Of a stretch of 64,000 nt of DNA, positions 49,513 to 62,721 are shown one piece after another; position 1 is the first letter of the stretch; the number at the start of each line of letters is the position of its first letter. The position numbers were made by a program, and so were the translations under genes. The notes under the pieces were generated by a model that made no database searches, had not been told where the DNA came from, and saw nothing but the letters and a program-made list of their open reading frames with translations. The DNA is from Channa striata (lineage: Eukaryota; Chordata; Actinopteri; Anabantiformes; Channidae). The stretch lies in the NCBI GenBank assembly GCA_033026295.1, contig CM065172.1, positions 11,825,665-11,889,664 on the forward strand, in the 5' to 3' direction.

Positions 49513-49549
49513 AGTCAAAATAGTGAGATAGTTTCTCACTATTTTGACT
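49513..49549. repeat. Perfect inverted repeat (16-bp arms, 5-bp loop)
   Basis: AGTCAAAATAGTGAGA at 49513-49528 pairs with its exact complement at 49534-49549. The wording resembles short palindromic fish DNA elements (gtcaaaatagtgagat type), so this is probably part of a MITE. Confidence 0.85.
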
Positions 49550-49583
49550 TAATAACTCAAAGTAACTCAAAATATTCAGAAAT

Positions 49584-49618
49584 TATCTCATTAGTTACAG
49601 GCTGTAACTAATGAGATA
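49584..49618. repeat. Near-perfect palindrome (17-bp arms, 1-bp spacer)
   Basis: TATCTCATTAGTTACAG at 49584-49600 pairs exactly with 49602-49618. Together with the inverted repeat 35 bp to its left it probably forms one MITE-like element spanning about 49500-49625. Confidence 0.85.
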
Positions 49619-50812
49619 GAACTACAAAAATTTTCCCCATGCCTACAAAAATATGTTTTGAATATATACAGCTAAGTCACACCCACAGGTTGTTGCCACA
49701 CAGAGGTTTTAAAGTGCTACACTCTCTTAAAAAATACTGACTATACAATTAAACAAAAATTGCAGGGTGGAGAGATTTTAAATGTTGGCTGGAAAGCTTA
49801 AAGCTGCGGACGCTTCCTAAACAAATGCAGGGCTTTTGTTTAGGGTTGAAGTTTAAAGAAATAAAAATGCTACTGATATTCCTCTGGCCACCTGCTGACA
49901 CCTTCACTAAAATCAGGCCACAACAACACTTGAGCTCACAAACATCCCTGATTACAACTGGCTGCACAAAAATAGCCAAAGGAAAAGGCAATATGATATT
50001 TGTTGTTTGCTCGCCAGTGTCTTATCATGTACAACCATGAATATATAAAGCACTGACTGTGCATCTGCTGTGTGCATCTACAGTTCCCACTTTTCCTGTT
50101 CCAGTTCTGCACTTTGCTGTATGAATAAACTAAAATCCGTCATAGGATTATTAATCTGTCGAGGGCTGCAAATAAAAAGTCCTGTTGTCCTGTCCTGTCC
50201 ATAATGCTAATTCATTTGCTACTCAAAGTGTGAACCCCACAACCACATGTTTTAGTAGTAGAACATTAAAGAACATGCTCAGTTGGGCATAACAAGATAA
50301 CTAAGTCCTGAGTAGACAGACATGCAGCAGCTCATGTACATTTGGACAATTACTACATTAAACTCAGGGTCTGTATGGCTGCCTGCACATCTCCTGTAGT
50401 TAGAAATCTCTCTTGATCAGTGTTAAACAAAACTGAACGGTGGAATGTTGGACTATAATTTTAAATAGGTTATGTACTGTAGACAATATCCAGACACTAA
50501 TAGATATCAGTGCGTGGGTCATGGGTTTGATTTTCTACAACACAGACCTTTTCACAAGAAGAGGCTTTTGAAATGGGCACTCAAAGTCAGAATAAAGAAA
50601 TTATGTTTTATGAATTATACCTCATACCATAATGCATTTTAGATTAATATTCCACCTCTAGCCAAAATCTATATACTGAATTTCTGAATATATATCTGAA
50701 TTGATTCTGCTATGGTGTCAGGTGTCATTATATTGTTTATTCTGTTCTTGCTGCATAAATGTTGTATTGATTAAAAGAAGTAAAGAACAAATCTGGTCCT
50801 AGTTTACATTTC

Positions 50813-50858
50813 TATCATCATCATCATAATCATCATCATCATCATCATCATCATCACC
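50813..50858. repeat. (ATC)n trinucleotide microsatellite
   Basis: About 15 ATC units with one ATA interruption. Confidence 0.95.
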
Positions 50859-53800
50859 ATTACAACCAACCAACAATGTATTACATTAACAAGTCGGTCG
50901 ATATATGTTGTTCCACACATGAATGAGTCAAACTGTTGCACCGAGGGCTGTAGTTTGTATTGACTCGACCCCACATGAACTGTCTGACTGAACCAAAACA
51001 GCTCACGTCAGATCCACATTAACCTTTGCTCAAATTGTTTTGGGCTTTGTAGTATTTGTTAAGAAATCCAAAAATACTGAATATTAACAACTTTGTTTTC
51101 AAGGCTATTTGCTAAATATTATCATTGTTATTTTAGTTTTTGTATGTATTAATTTTGTTTGGTGTGAATTGTGGTTAGATACAAAAATAAATTGCTGTTT
51201 TAGAAAAGTTATGGCTTTGCAGTTTTGTTCAGTTTTTGCTCCTGTTATTCAACCTTGTCTTATACTCACCCACACCCTAAAACTGTAGGTGGCAATCCTA
51301 GCAGTTTTGATTTTGTGAAATACAACACTGCAGCTTATTGTAACAACTTACAACAAGCGTGGCCTTCTTTGTTCGAGGCGCTTTTTTTTCCATGTAACCT
51401 ATTTTTTTCATGAGCCGCGCTTCATGTTGTTACATTGTGGAGTAAGTGAGGCGCACACAAAGCCAATGCTGCTGGATGGATGGTGAGAGGGCGAGAGGCT
51501 CGCAGACAAAGAGAGTGTGACGGGTCCGTTCAACCAAGTCAGGACGGAGGGTCACGCTTAGAGCAGCGCTGGAGACGAGGTCGGCCATGATGAGACTGAC
51601 ATGCAACACTGGTGCAGATTACACTTGATAAGCCTTTGTTCACCCTGTGGCCTCTTGCTTGGTCTGATTTTCCTTCCTTCCCCTTCACAGGCTGCCTTCT
51701 CTTATCTCTCTCACAATGTTAACAGTTTACCAGCTCAGTTTGTTCTACTGAAGCCCGTTTGGTTTGTTCAAACATTTCTGCCTCCCTGCAGCACAGCCAG
51801 TGCAAGTACATTTTTTCCTTTAATGAGGGCATGTTGGTAATGCCAGAGACAGCTTTTACTACCTACTTTTATTTATACACACCTACACACGCACACACAC
51901 ACACACACAAGTACACGAGAAGCAGCTTCTTGATTTAGAGAGCTCATACTGTAGCTGCTGTTACGAGCAAAGACAGTTAGCGAACCTGCCACACTTCACT
52001 CCCACACAGTCACCGAGCTGTTTCTGTCGGCAGTGAGTGGGAGAACATGGCACCACAACGTGTTTGCTAACAGTTAGGAAACCCAGCAAAACACACACAC
52101 GCACACACACACTGCACAAACACATCCTTATCACTGTTTACACATGCTGCCTGTTGAAGCTCATATATGCACAGAGTGACTGCACAAAGTGCAATAAAAC
52201 TTACATGAGCCTGTGTAAGAATAACCAGGCTGCATAGAGTAGATATATTTCATATGTAGAAAAGGTGCACAGGACACACTAGATGCAATATTTAAAGCAG
52301 AGAAGCATTAGGAGGGAACTTTTGCCACTAATTTGCTCAACAAAAACAATCTGAGTGTACTCGGTCACATATTTGCCAGAGTTAATTAGTTTTCAGCTAA
52401 TAATCGGATCACATTTGCAGGCAGCAAGAGCAGCACTGTGCCAAATCAAATAAAATGCTCCAAGCACTTGAATATAGTTCACCAGTGTTCGTCAGCTTGC
52501 AAAAAAGATCTTATTTTAAGATCTTATTTTATAAATAAACTTAAAAAAATATACAATGAACATTTATGATGCATATGCCGAACAGATGCATGTTGTATTA
52601 AATAATAGATTAACTCTCCCACACGCAACCATTTGCGTGTGTTTCCACTAGAGGACTCTCTGCACCAGCATCCAGCAGCATCGTGAAGCACAGTGAAAGC
52701 AGATGTGCTGGAGAGGCTGCAGCACTCCCTGAAGAGGGCAGCCTTGTCAAGTGCCTTTTCAAGAACCTTTCAAATACCCTGTCCTCTGCTGTCATTTCAT
52801 GAACTAGCTGCTCAAACCCTCAATGTTAAACCTCACAATGTAAAGCAAATGCTGCCCTGTAAACAGAAATACCTCAAAATAAATAAACCTCTAGCATAAG
52901 CAGGAAAAAATGAACAAATAGCTCATAATAGAGCACAAAGCCCAGGAAAACCCATCAACAAAAACTCAATCAAATAAACTGAATGAGCACATGCTGTAAA
53001 ACGGTTTAATGGTCGACTGCAGCCCCTGTGGCATGACTGTGTTCAGCTCGTAGGCTGCGCTCGCTGCTCTTTGTTCTAACCAGAGCATATGCCACAAGCC
53101 CTCACTGCTTTTCCTCAACAGCTGCTAAGCCCATTAAATCTGCAGCCAGCCACCGGAGTGGAGGGCTTACAGGGAGGGAGGAGGGTTCGACTGAACCGTG
53201 CACCGCTCCACAATCACCCCAGGGTCTGCTCCAGAGAAATGTTCAACATGAACACAGATAATCGTGATGAGCGGTGTGCATCCAGCTCATGTGTCTTCTC
53301 TGTTTGCAGGAGCTTTATTCAGAGACACGTCTTGTCATCAAATTTAATTTAATCTGATTCAGTCTGATTCTTATTGTAGATCTTTTGTCTTTTATTTGTA
53401 TCCTATAATGAGATGATTTATGTGGAATGTTAAATGATCTACAGACTCCTGGAGATGTCTTCAGTATTTCCTACAAGGTGCCTCTAAAGGAGGGTTTATG
53501 TGCAGTGTGGTGATTATCTAGCATCCATTCTGCATCATTTAGTGAACTAACACTGCCTGTTTGCTCTGCAGTCCTGCGCCTCAGGCTCCAGAGCTCAATG
53601 GCTCCCAGTGCTTCTATTTGCAGTGCTGCAGGATATCACAACACTATTCATTTCCAGGCTTCACATCACCTCATTAAACTGACCACTCCCTCTGCACAGT
53701 ATTAAAGTTCACTTCTATGTTGGCCTCCCTTTCAAAATACAGCGTAGAGATTGCTTCCATTTTCTCTCTGTTTGACTCATCTTAAGGCTCGTCTGGATTT

Positions 53801-56758
53801 GCTTCTTAGTTCCATCTCAAGGGGGCTTCGGTTTGTCCATAACGTCACTGCACTCAGCTGGTGAAAAGCTCCACAACCAAGGGATTAACTACAGCCTCTG
53901 ATTAGCAGCCCACTACTGCACCCGAAGGAGGATTTTATACTCAAATCACAAACACTGCCTGCAGTGATATTCAAAAGAACATTCACTTGTATCATTATAG
54001 AGACATCAACTGTTTACTGCCAAGTCATTTTGTTATATTTGCATAAATACATGCAGTTTTATAATATAGCTCGACAGGCTGACACCTAGTGCTGTAAAGG
54101 AAATAATGAGTCATTCATGCAGGGTTTTTACTGTGTCATAATCAGAAAATATTACCATCTTTTAAATGCGTTGATTTGTCTATGTTTTAGAGGTGGGTGA
54201 ATTGTTGAACATGTATTGATGTAAACGGGCTAATTTGCAGTCTTTATACTAATACATTTGTAGAGAGTGGGAAAACTAGCATCAGCACAGATATATTCAT
54301 TTGCTTTAAGCTGTTACAGCCCAGATCCTTATTATCTTGTGGAATGGAGCAGAAAATGTGGTATATATGAAGCAGTAGGTAGAGAGAAACCAAGGCTCAG
54401 TGTAAAATATGTGATGGCAGAGGGTCTATTACAGCTATTTTCATCTAAGATGAATTGTAGTGTGGAGCAGGGACAAATATTGTGCCTCTCTAACCTCTTC
54501 GTTTGATAATCGAGGTGAGCGAGGAGACCTGGAGCTGCATGCATTTAAACATCTTCTTTTATCATCTCCTAGGTGGTGCTTGTCCTCAGGGCCTTGGAAA
54601 CTACTGTACCTCCACACGCCTGCTGGTGAGTTTATCGCCCGGCAGGCCACTGTTGCAGTGGACTTTCTGCCGTGGACTCGCACTGAAGATTAATTACACA
54701 GTGGAGGTGAGGGTAAAAACAAAGACCAATCCATCTGCGTCAGGGCAAGTGGACAGTCCCACGGCGCAGCGGGTGAGCGCTCTGGCAGTGCCATCTATCA
54801 CCGTCCATTACACAAACACAAGGTCAGGATGCCCCCATCTCAACATGGCAGCACCAGTTACACCTTTAAGCCTCTGGCTGCCCCACAGTCCACCTTTTCC
54901 TCTACTGTCCAAGTCCTTAGAACAACAGGAGGCGAGACTGAGCTGCCATCACAGTGCAGAGAAAACCAGTACCAGGTTACTCCAAGGCACAAGGCGACTG
55001 GCTGCACGTTATCAGTCGTAGCCCACAGACTGATGAGAGCTGAGGAAATTGCTGAGGAGTAGAATCCATTTACTGCCTGTGATTTATTTAGCTCTGGTGC
55101 TGTTGCTATCCTGAGACTGGCAGGCTTTATAAAAAGACCCCAGCAAGTATGACAGGCCTGGGTCAAAGCTGGGTTTTCTTCATGATGGGAGACTGTGTGA
55201 GGCTGCTGACCTACAGCACACGGTATCAGGTCAGTCAGCTAAAGATGTTGGCATTTCAACCACAAATCATATCTGGTGTTCTAATCACCCAAATGAAGTC
55301 ACAAAATGAATTGGAAAAAAACAGCCCACGCAGTCACTGGCAAAATTATCAGTTATCAAAACTGGCTTATTTACAGAAAGCAAATTAAATCAAATCTTCA
55401 AGTAATTAAAGTTTCTTATAAGTAGAATTCTGCACAAAACAGGGTTTAACTGAATGCCTGTAATGAAAATAATTATTACATCTCTAATGAGAATGAGGAG
55501 CATGTATTTAGCATCAAGACTCTGAGATCATTATGCATCAAGGTCAGGATGGCAGAGACATCAGTACACAACAGTGACGACAATGCACTTTCCTCCAGAG
55601 GGGACATGTCACCATGTTGCTGCTCCCTGTTCGGCACCTCAGACCACATGGGGAAAGTGCTTTCTGAACTAGTGTGCAGGCTGTGATTGCTGAAACCAAA
55701 ACACTTACACAACTAACACATACAGTATGTGTTCAGCTGAAGAGGTAAACAGGATTAGAAGAATAATTACTTTAACACAATGGGTTTTTTTTTTCCAAGC
55801 AACATTTAAAATTATATTTATTTACTAGCTCCGAGGTGTTTGAGGTTTAGAAGAAAAGTTATCAAAGTAATGTGACTGTTAACACAGGTACAAAGATAAA
55901 AAAAAGTCAAGAGCCTTATTTCTCTCTAAAGCCTCAGTCACATGCACATTTTTTGGAATAAAGTTCATAGAGCCACGCCTGAATTTTAACATAAGCCCAG
56001 TGTCTGTGCAAGCTGGTTTGGGATTTATTATATACTTTTTGGTTTAAGGAGGTTAAGGGGAATTTATTTGTAAATGGAAGGCTAAAACAAATCTGTTTTT
56101 GAGTTATAAAATGTTATGAAACCCACATGAGTTCACATTAAAAGGGTTGGGGTTAGCCACATGACAGTATGCAGCCTGTTTCTTAAATTTGTTCTGGATT
56201 TATTTTTCCTGTAAGCAGAGGACAAGTAAACATACGACAGCCTGAAGTCTTAGTTTCAAGAGAAAATACATTTGAAGGAGTGCACTGCAAAGAGTACACG
56301 GCACACTTCCACTGGCCTAGTAGTTAGAGATGACAGCAGAGGACATTTCTGCACAGTGGAGCCCAGGTAGTCTGCTTATTTTTTTCAGATTTTCCACTGA
56401 AATGTTGTGAGGTGAAGGAGTTGAGATGTCCGGTCTGTGTGTCTGTGACAGTGACACAGACGCCGCAGTAAGGAGCACATACGAGGACAGTTGGAAGGGC
56501 AGTACCCAGGGTTCAGCCCGCTGCAGAAACACACAGTCCCACTGAACGTTAAGTCTCTGCCAGCTGCATGTTTTATGACAACACATTAAAGAGGAGCCTG
56601 AAAGTCTAGCATGTGAGCCTTGCATTGTCTGTCCTCTCTGCCAGCAAGGAACCAAACCTGGCACGCTTTGTTAAACAAAGAATTCCTGCAACTCTGGCTA
56701 CAGCCCTGAAATCTAACTCAAGACAATGGAGACAGAAAGGAAAGGGAGAGTGAGATGC

Positions 56759-56760
<2 letters not shown>

Positions 56761-56796
<36 letters not shown>
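56761..56796. repeat. (GT)n microsatellite
   Basis: About 18 GT units. Confidence 0.95.
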
Positions 56797-56797
<1 letters not shown>

Positions 56798-57486
56798 AAT
56801 GCTTGGGTCGGGCCATTGGCTGCACTGAGTTGATCTACTGGTGTAGACAAGGGGGAATCCAGAACGGCTATGACAGGAATGTGAGAGCAGGATATCATTA
56901 GAAGCATGAGAGCTGCAGCTCAGGCCTCAGACACAGCGGGCAGCAACACAAACAGAGAGAGATAAACCGACGCAGGCACACGCACTGCGAAAGTCATTAC
57001 AGTACACATGCAGGGACGAAGCCGCGAGGTTGTTTAAAATGGCAGCTGACTCTTGGACAAGAAATGTTACGCTGTGGTATGCAGCTCTACAGTAAAATCC
57101 CCTTCTCCACCTAGTTCCTTTAAAAAAAAAAAATCCTTTTACTGGTGTGCGGCCATGATGTAATTTAGAGTTCAGTGCTCTCGTGCTCAGAGTAGTTATT
57201 TCTTGAAAACAAAATGAGAACTCCAACTCAACCCACAAACCAACAATTAGTGAGGAAAATGCAGCAGCAAAAACATAAAGGTTAAAAAATGAACCAGCAT
57301 GAAACTGCACTTGAATCAGTGGAATATTTCTAAAGATTATATTGTGTAATTTGTGTTGCAGGTGAACATAATGTAACGTAATTATACGTTTGTTATGAGA
57401 TGATTGTATGTTTTGTATGCAATTTTGGTTTGAAAAATAACTACACCTACATGCAAGTAAAATACTTACAAATGTGGCAAAGGTAT

Positions 57487-57905
57487 AAAGCAGTGGGGGA
57501 AGAAGTTCTTATATTACTGAATAAAAATGATCAATAATACTGTAGTCTGTATATATCATTTAATCACAAAAGCCAAGGTCAGTTATGTTGTAATGTTATT
57601 TTATTTTATGATTATAATACTGGACTACTAATAGAGTTTATGTAAGTGATATGTAAATGTTGTAAGTTTTAAATTTGTATTGAATATAAGACAATGAATC
57701 GTATTTTATAAACAGATTATATTGTATGTTAATGTAAATATATGATGTTGTAGACTGTGTGTCCCAATCTGAAAAAGTAATTTATATGTAACCGTGGCTG
57801 ATAAAGTCATCTAGTAGAGTGAAGTGCACAATGTTTCTCTCTGAAACATGCTGGTGTGGAGGTAAAAGCATAAAACAGACTCAAGTGAAGCACCTCAAAA
57901 CTAGA
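57487..57905 (+). repeat. AAGTA-type teleost dispersed repeat, diverged full-length-like copy
   Basis: Starts with cagtgggggaagaagttctt and ends with actcaagtgaagcacctcaa, which match the two ends of the same fish repeat seen at 45440-46100. Internal matches include atctgaaaaagtaa and ttctctctgaaacatgctgg. AT-rich interior; no coding capacity. Confidence 0.55.
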
Positions 57906-60014
57906 CTTTGATTGGTTCCTTTAACCACTTTTTTTTTCACATAACAATAAACAGGTGTGTTGTCTTGACTGAATAATGGAGCTTGAAAAGTCTGACATGT
58001 TTGCCAAAAGAGATCTCCAGACCAGGGGAAATTTCCTGGCACGTCTCTCCATGCATTTCGACATGCCAAGCACAAAGATCTGCATCCTTTTCTCTTCACT
58101 TTCCTTTTAAAAATCAGAGTAAACTTTTCAACTCCCACGCCACAAAGACTGTTTGCACGTTTTTTACTACACTGACTTGAAGGTGTGATTCAACTTTAGA
58201 TGAAGCCGGCAGCCTTATGAACGGGGAAAGAGGACGAAGTGGTGAAAACGTACTGGGCAAACTTTGAGGTCAGTAATCTGGAGATTTTAAAACGGCGTCC
58301 TTCTCTTTGTGATGCAGAGGTAATGTCTGCTGTAGGACCTTTACTCTGACTTTACATGACAAGTGCGCGAAGCTGCAAGATGACAACCTAAGTACTGAGC
58401 CATAGCAGACTCTCACAGGTGCACGTAAGCCTCACTTTAACCTTTCCTTGGAAAAGGACGGGTGCTTCATTCACATAAATATTCCGCTTGCTGAAACGCA
58501 GGGATGAACCTCATTTTAAATAAAATGCGCTATGTGTATTCAAGGCTGGTTTATTTGCATTTTAGATGTGTTTAATTACCTCTATTTGCATACATCTCAT
58601 TCCTACAGCTGTGCTCAATTTATTGAGTGGAGTTTTTTACATAACCACAGGTTGGCTGTTCTGTAAATGGCTGAATGTCATTTCCAGATGAGGAAGAAAT
58701 CCAAAAAATATCAGTAAGAGAAAACATTACGGTTTTATTACTACTGCAGGCAAATAAAACAAGCAGGGTGGTTTAAGGAGAACACCAGACATAAAATGAC
58801 TTGTATTCCATTATGTCTTGTGTATCTAATACAGATACTTTATATAGCCGGTTTGCTTTCTGTGTCAGCTCTTTTTTGAAAACAGGGCTGCCGCAGAGCT
58901 ACCTTCCGTCTGAACACACTAATAGCATGTAGGCCACCGTCTGCCACTGAGCATCACACTCTGCAGCAGGCAGGACCAGTGGAGCGAAAGAAAAGCAGGA
59001 GGATGGGGACGAGGGGGCTCTATGTCCGAGACCTGCTGCAAGAGACACAATAATACTGCAAGAGCAGCACAAGACATATTGCTATTCAGAGAGAGAGCGA
59101 GCGAGAGAGCGAGCAGATTTTTTGAGACTATGTATCCCTGCGTGCCTGCCTGAGGGGTACAGACAATATTATGAGGAGGATTTGAGTTGACACAAGTCAC
59201 AGTCACTCCATTGGTGTGGAGGAGGAGGGATGAATTATTCAACCAGCCAGTGCTGCTCGGCTCCGTACGTCTTGTTGTGTCTTATGGGGAAGTGAGGTGA
59301 GCCAGCAACAACAAGCAGCACCTCCGTCACATGACAGCCCCAGGATAGAGCATCCAAGGAACCTCGATTTTCCTGAGGACAGGGCATCATTTCAGAGAGC
59401 AGCAGTAGAATAATGGCTCCCTCTCAAAATGACAGCCATCGCTGCGGCACACCATCACAGATTGCTGGTCTATCACTCCCCACACACAGGATGAAATGAC
59501 AGCCCCGCGCCGGTGATAGAAAGGCATCTCAGGCTGAGTAGGTGTTCCTTCTGGCTTAGCCCAGCTTTGATGTTATTATACCATAGCAGTGCAATATTCA
59601 GCTCAGAGATTCACTACCTGCTGCTGGGGTGATCTCTTAAAGCTCAGTATTTGTGAAGCTGAGAAAATGGAAGACTGAAAAAATATGAAATAGGAATGCC
59701 TGAATTATTCTGTACCACATTCCTCGTGTGAAGCAAAAAAACTCTATAATAAAAATAAGAAAGGGTACCTCTCTGCTCAGCTGGTGAATACATATCACAA
59801 ACGTAAAAAAGAAGGAATTAGGAGTATGTTTTGCTTCTGTTCTTTGGTTCTACGATACTGCAACTGAGCTTTGGGAAATCTCTTAAAACAGGATTACTGG
59901 GTCTCATGGCCGTTAGGCATTAGTCTGCTCTACCTCAGCACACGGACAAATTTGTTTACAAAGAAATAAACAATTCACAGATGTAACAGCAGGCACAAAA
60001 AGATGAAAGTGCAT
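57906..60014. other. Intergenic, downstream of rere
   Basis: No gene recognised. A gagc/gagagagc simple repeat occurs at 59085-59115. Stretches around 59400-59520 are complex and could be conserved non-coding sequence, but there is no direct proof. Confidence 0.5.
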
Positions 60015-62178
60015 CTTGTGGTGTAACTTAGTTGTTTATTTTAATTCCACAAATTTTTCAAAAAAATTACAAAATACTCAAATGGAGAGAACACAGGACT
60101 CACAATTTTTCTTATTATTTCTACTTTTTGTTTACATTGTGTCATCCCATGGCGACTACTCATATATACAATAAGCTTCAAGATACCAGTATATATATAA
60201 ATCTTAGCAGTCAGAATTTACATTCTGCTATTGCCGCTTTGAAACAAGAAGCTAAACCATTGACAACACTTAACATCAAAGGTTTTGGAGACACAAAAAG
60301 AGGGAGTAAAAGGCAAGGAAATTGTGAGGAAATGAGGCAAAGATGATGAGGATGGTGATGATGAATGTCATTTGAAGAGAGACAGGAATTGGAGATGGCA
60401 GAACAGAGTGACAGGGAGTTGTCAGGACTTGTTTGGAATTTAAAAAATGGCAGAACACATTTGATGACTTCAAGCAACTGAATCTAAATTATAGTGCCCC
60501 AAGAGAAAAGATATGGTCACTTTAAATGCAAGTACAATGCAGGTTTCTTCATTTGGTTTAAATTAAAAAAAATGTTTTTCTAAAGCCACGGTTTTCAATA
60601 TGTCCACAACAGTTCAACAGTCTTAGTGCATGGAATAAATGCAGATCTTCTGTCACGGTTATTAAAAAAAAACAAACAAAAAAAACAACTTGGGTTCATG
60701 TGCACTGGTATGACAGGTCAACACTACTTGTAACAGTCAGTGGCACACACAAACACAGAGAGACCCAGAAGGACGTGTGCATCCCTAAGGAACCAAGGCA
60801 AAGACATGTGTGAGTAAAACACACATACACAGACAAAAAACATCGACCCCCTTCTTCCTGGTGGTCACGTGTCAGCAGGCCCCCTCTAGTGTCACAGTGA
60901 ACATTATTACAGCCTAGTTGGAGGATGGCTCCGATGGACATGAGCCCTGCAACAAACTACAGGTGACTTCACCAGGTATGAAAGGGCGACACCACAACAT
61001 AGTTGACGATGACTCACAACCATTCACACACTGGAAACAATCTTTGAAGTCCTGTTGGGCTCCTCTTTACTGATCAAAGTTCAAATTCAGGTCCTAATAT
61101 TAAAAAGAAAAGTGTTCTTCAGTTTTGCCAAATATGTTTCTGCTGTCCATATATTTTTAAAACCATTGAAATCATTCTCTGTAAAAACAAGAAACTAATG
61201 AAGTATTACTTCATTTTCTTGATTTATATTGATTTTAAGCAAAACCGTGAATCCAGCGGGACGAAGCTCGAGGATGCTCTTTCAGTGCAAACTTTTTCTT
61301 TTCAATCCATGACTTCAGTGTGCACTCCACAGAAGCCTCGGTGACTACTGTGTCACCTCTTCAAGTGTTTCACATCATTAACTCAACACGTTGAGTTTAC
61401 ACATTCTGACAACCTGCTGCTTGTAGAAAGGTGTGTGATGAATGGATGTGGTGGGTGTGACAGGTTTATGGTTTACAGAGTGTATTCGGGACTAAATCAG
61501 CACAGCAATGTCAGAGGAACGTCACAACTGAACCGCAACTCTCTTTCTCTCTAAGAAACTGCTCATATAATGCCATGGTGCTCCCCTCTGAAACAAGGGA
61601 TAATGCTTCAAAACAATTATACTGGAGGTTGAAACGACTTGGTTTGGAGTCCACACCTAGTAATAATAATAATTATAATAATAATTATATGTTTATATAT
61701 ACTATTTACAGACTCAAAAACACCATGCTGTAGCTTCTCTTAAAATTATGAAAAAACCTCCAACAATGTATTAAAATAAATGTTGACTTTAAGATAGCAC
61801 TTGTTATTTTTCCATAAATGGCCTGACCGGTCTTGTGTTTTTTTTTTTTTTTTGTTGATAAGCACAGTGTCTTGTTCTAGCACCTACAAAAAAACGTCAG
61901 GGAAGCTTGTCATGCAGAAGTCTTGAGGACGTTGTCACTACTGGCTATATACCAAAGAAAGTCAATGTCTTGAAAAATAATAATTAAAAAAATTAAAGAC
62001 AAAAACAAAAAAAAAAAAACGTCCTTGACAGGAACAAACATCAGAAGATTTCTCATCCATGATCCACTCAGGCCTTCCAAACTGAATGTGTTCAGAGGAA
62101 CGTGAAGATCCTCTGCAAGACCTCTCTGTAACAACTTCCTGTGTCCTGCACCTGTCAGTTGCTGCCTCCCTCGGCTGG
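60015..62178 (-). other. rere: rere 3' UTR (probable)
   Basis: About 2.1 kb following the rere stop codon, without recognisable coding sequence. On the gene strand the candidate poly(A) signal is AATAAA at 60035-60040, so cleavage would fall about 10-30 nt further, near 60010-60025. The region is AT-rich with AAT and A-run simple repeats (61660-61690, 61838-61853, 60660-60690). The 3' limit is inferred from that signal only. Confidence 0.45.
60035..60040 (-). terminator. Candidate rere poly(A) signal AATAAA
   Basis: Canonical AATAAA on the minus strand about 2.1 kb after the rere stop codon, followed by CAACTAAGTTACACC. Its use is inferred. Confidence 0.35.
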
Positions 62179-62212
62179 TTACAGCTGCTTATCACTCTCC
62201 TTCTTAAGCCGG
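62179..62212 (-). CDS. rere: rere terminal coding exon (last 11 codons and stop)
   Basis: After a 93-bp intron, acceptor TTTTTCAG opens C|CGG..., completing serine and reading SRLKKESDKQL before TAA at 62179-62181. This is the exact known C-terminus of RERE (SRLKKE.DKQL). It is too short to stand out as an open frame. The exon continues into the 3' UTR. Confidence 0.95.
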
Positions 62213-62305
62213 CTGAAAAACACATATTAAAAAAAGAACTGTTAATAAGGGAAAATAAAGGCGCCTGCTTAGTTTATCTGAACATTGCTTAGTCCATTAT
62301 CTGAC

Positions 62306-62486
62306 CTGTAGTAGTCCTCCTGGCCAGGCAGTGGTCCTCCATGCATGTGATGGTGCCCATGGAGCCATTGCTGCTCCATGGCCAACCTCTGGAGCTCAGC
62401 TGACTGTGCGTGCATGGCCTGAAGCTGGTGAGCTGCAGACATTGGCGGTGGAAGACCTCCTGGTAGGTCCCGCGGGTATGGAGTAC
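62306..62486 (-). CDS. rere: rere penultimate coding exon (atrophin C-terminus)
   Basis: 181-bp exon, acceptor CTCCTCCAG|GT and donor TACAG|GTCAG. It reads (G)TPYPRDLPGGLPPPMSAAHQ, LQAMHAQSAELQRLAMEQQW, LHGHHHMHGGPLPGQEDYY, almost identical to the human RERE C-terminus. A longer open frame extends on both sides (62269-62625), but those extensions are intron: frame and homology move to the neighbouring exons at exactly these splice sites. Ends in phase 2. Confidence 0.96.
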
Positions 62487-62577
62487 CTGGAGGAGGCACA
62501 TACAGAACATTTGGCAATCTGGCTGCAACTGGTCGACTGGATCTGACATTATTGTTAATAGGAGCTGATATAGTTAC

Positions 62578-62721
62578 CGAAGACTGGGTGGCGCAGCATC
62601 TCATGTTCATGTGGCGGCTGGCCAAGGAGGGGGTTGGGGATGGCGCCGGGTGGGTAAGGGAAGCGGGCCAGGTGAGGTCCAGCAGCCAGGGGATCTACTG
62701 CCAGTGGATGGGCCCCCGAAC
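62578..62721 (-). CDS. rere: rere coding exon (atrophin C-terminal region)
   Basis: 144-bp exon, acceptor CTCCAG|GT and donor TTCG|GTAAC. It completes a glycine codon, then reads SGAHPLAVDPLAAGPHLARF, PYPPGAIPNPLLGQPPHEHE and MLRHPVF. This matches human RERE through LARFPYPP, NPLLGQPPHEHEMLRHPVF. Starts with two bases of a split codon and ends in phase 1. The next intron is only 91 bp. Confidence 0.95.

Larger units (their letters stand above)
49626..57486. other. Intergenic 7.9 kb, no recognised gene
   Basis: Contains an ATC microsatellite (50813-50858), a GT microsatellite (56761-56796) and a CA run (51889-51910). Open frames at 54267-55166, 55476-55712 and 56317-56664 show no recognisable domain. 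A 52-codon minus-strand frame with a good start context (51430-51588) was noted but not recognised. Confidence 0.55.

Noticed and set aside
51430..51588. 52-codon minus-strand ORF starting MADLVSSAAL
   Set aside because: Good start context, but the peptide is not recognised and no splice or conservation evidence supports it; kept only as a note.
54503..55021. 172-residue plus-strand open frame
   Set aside because: No recognisable domain, and no supporting splice or start evidence; likely chance.
20331..60014. Search for SLC45A1 or ERRFI1, neighbours of RERE in mammals
   Set aside because: No open frame or conserved motif of either protein was seen; local gene order differs from that in mammals.
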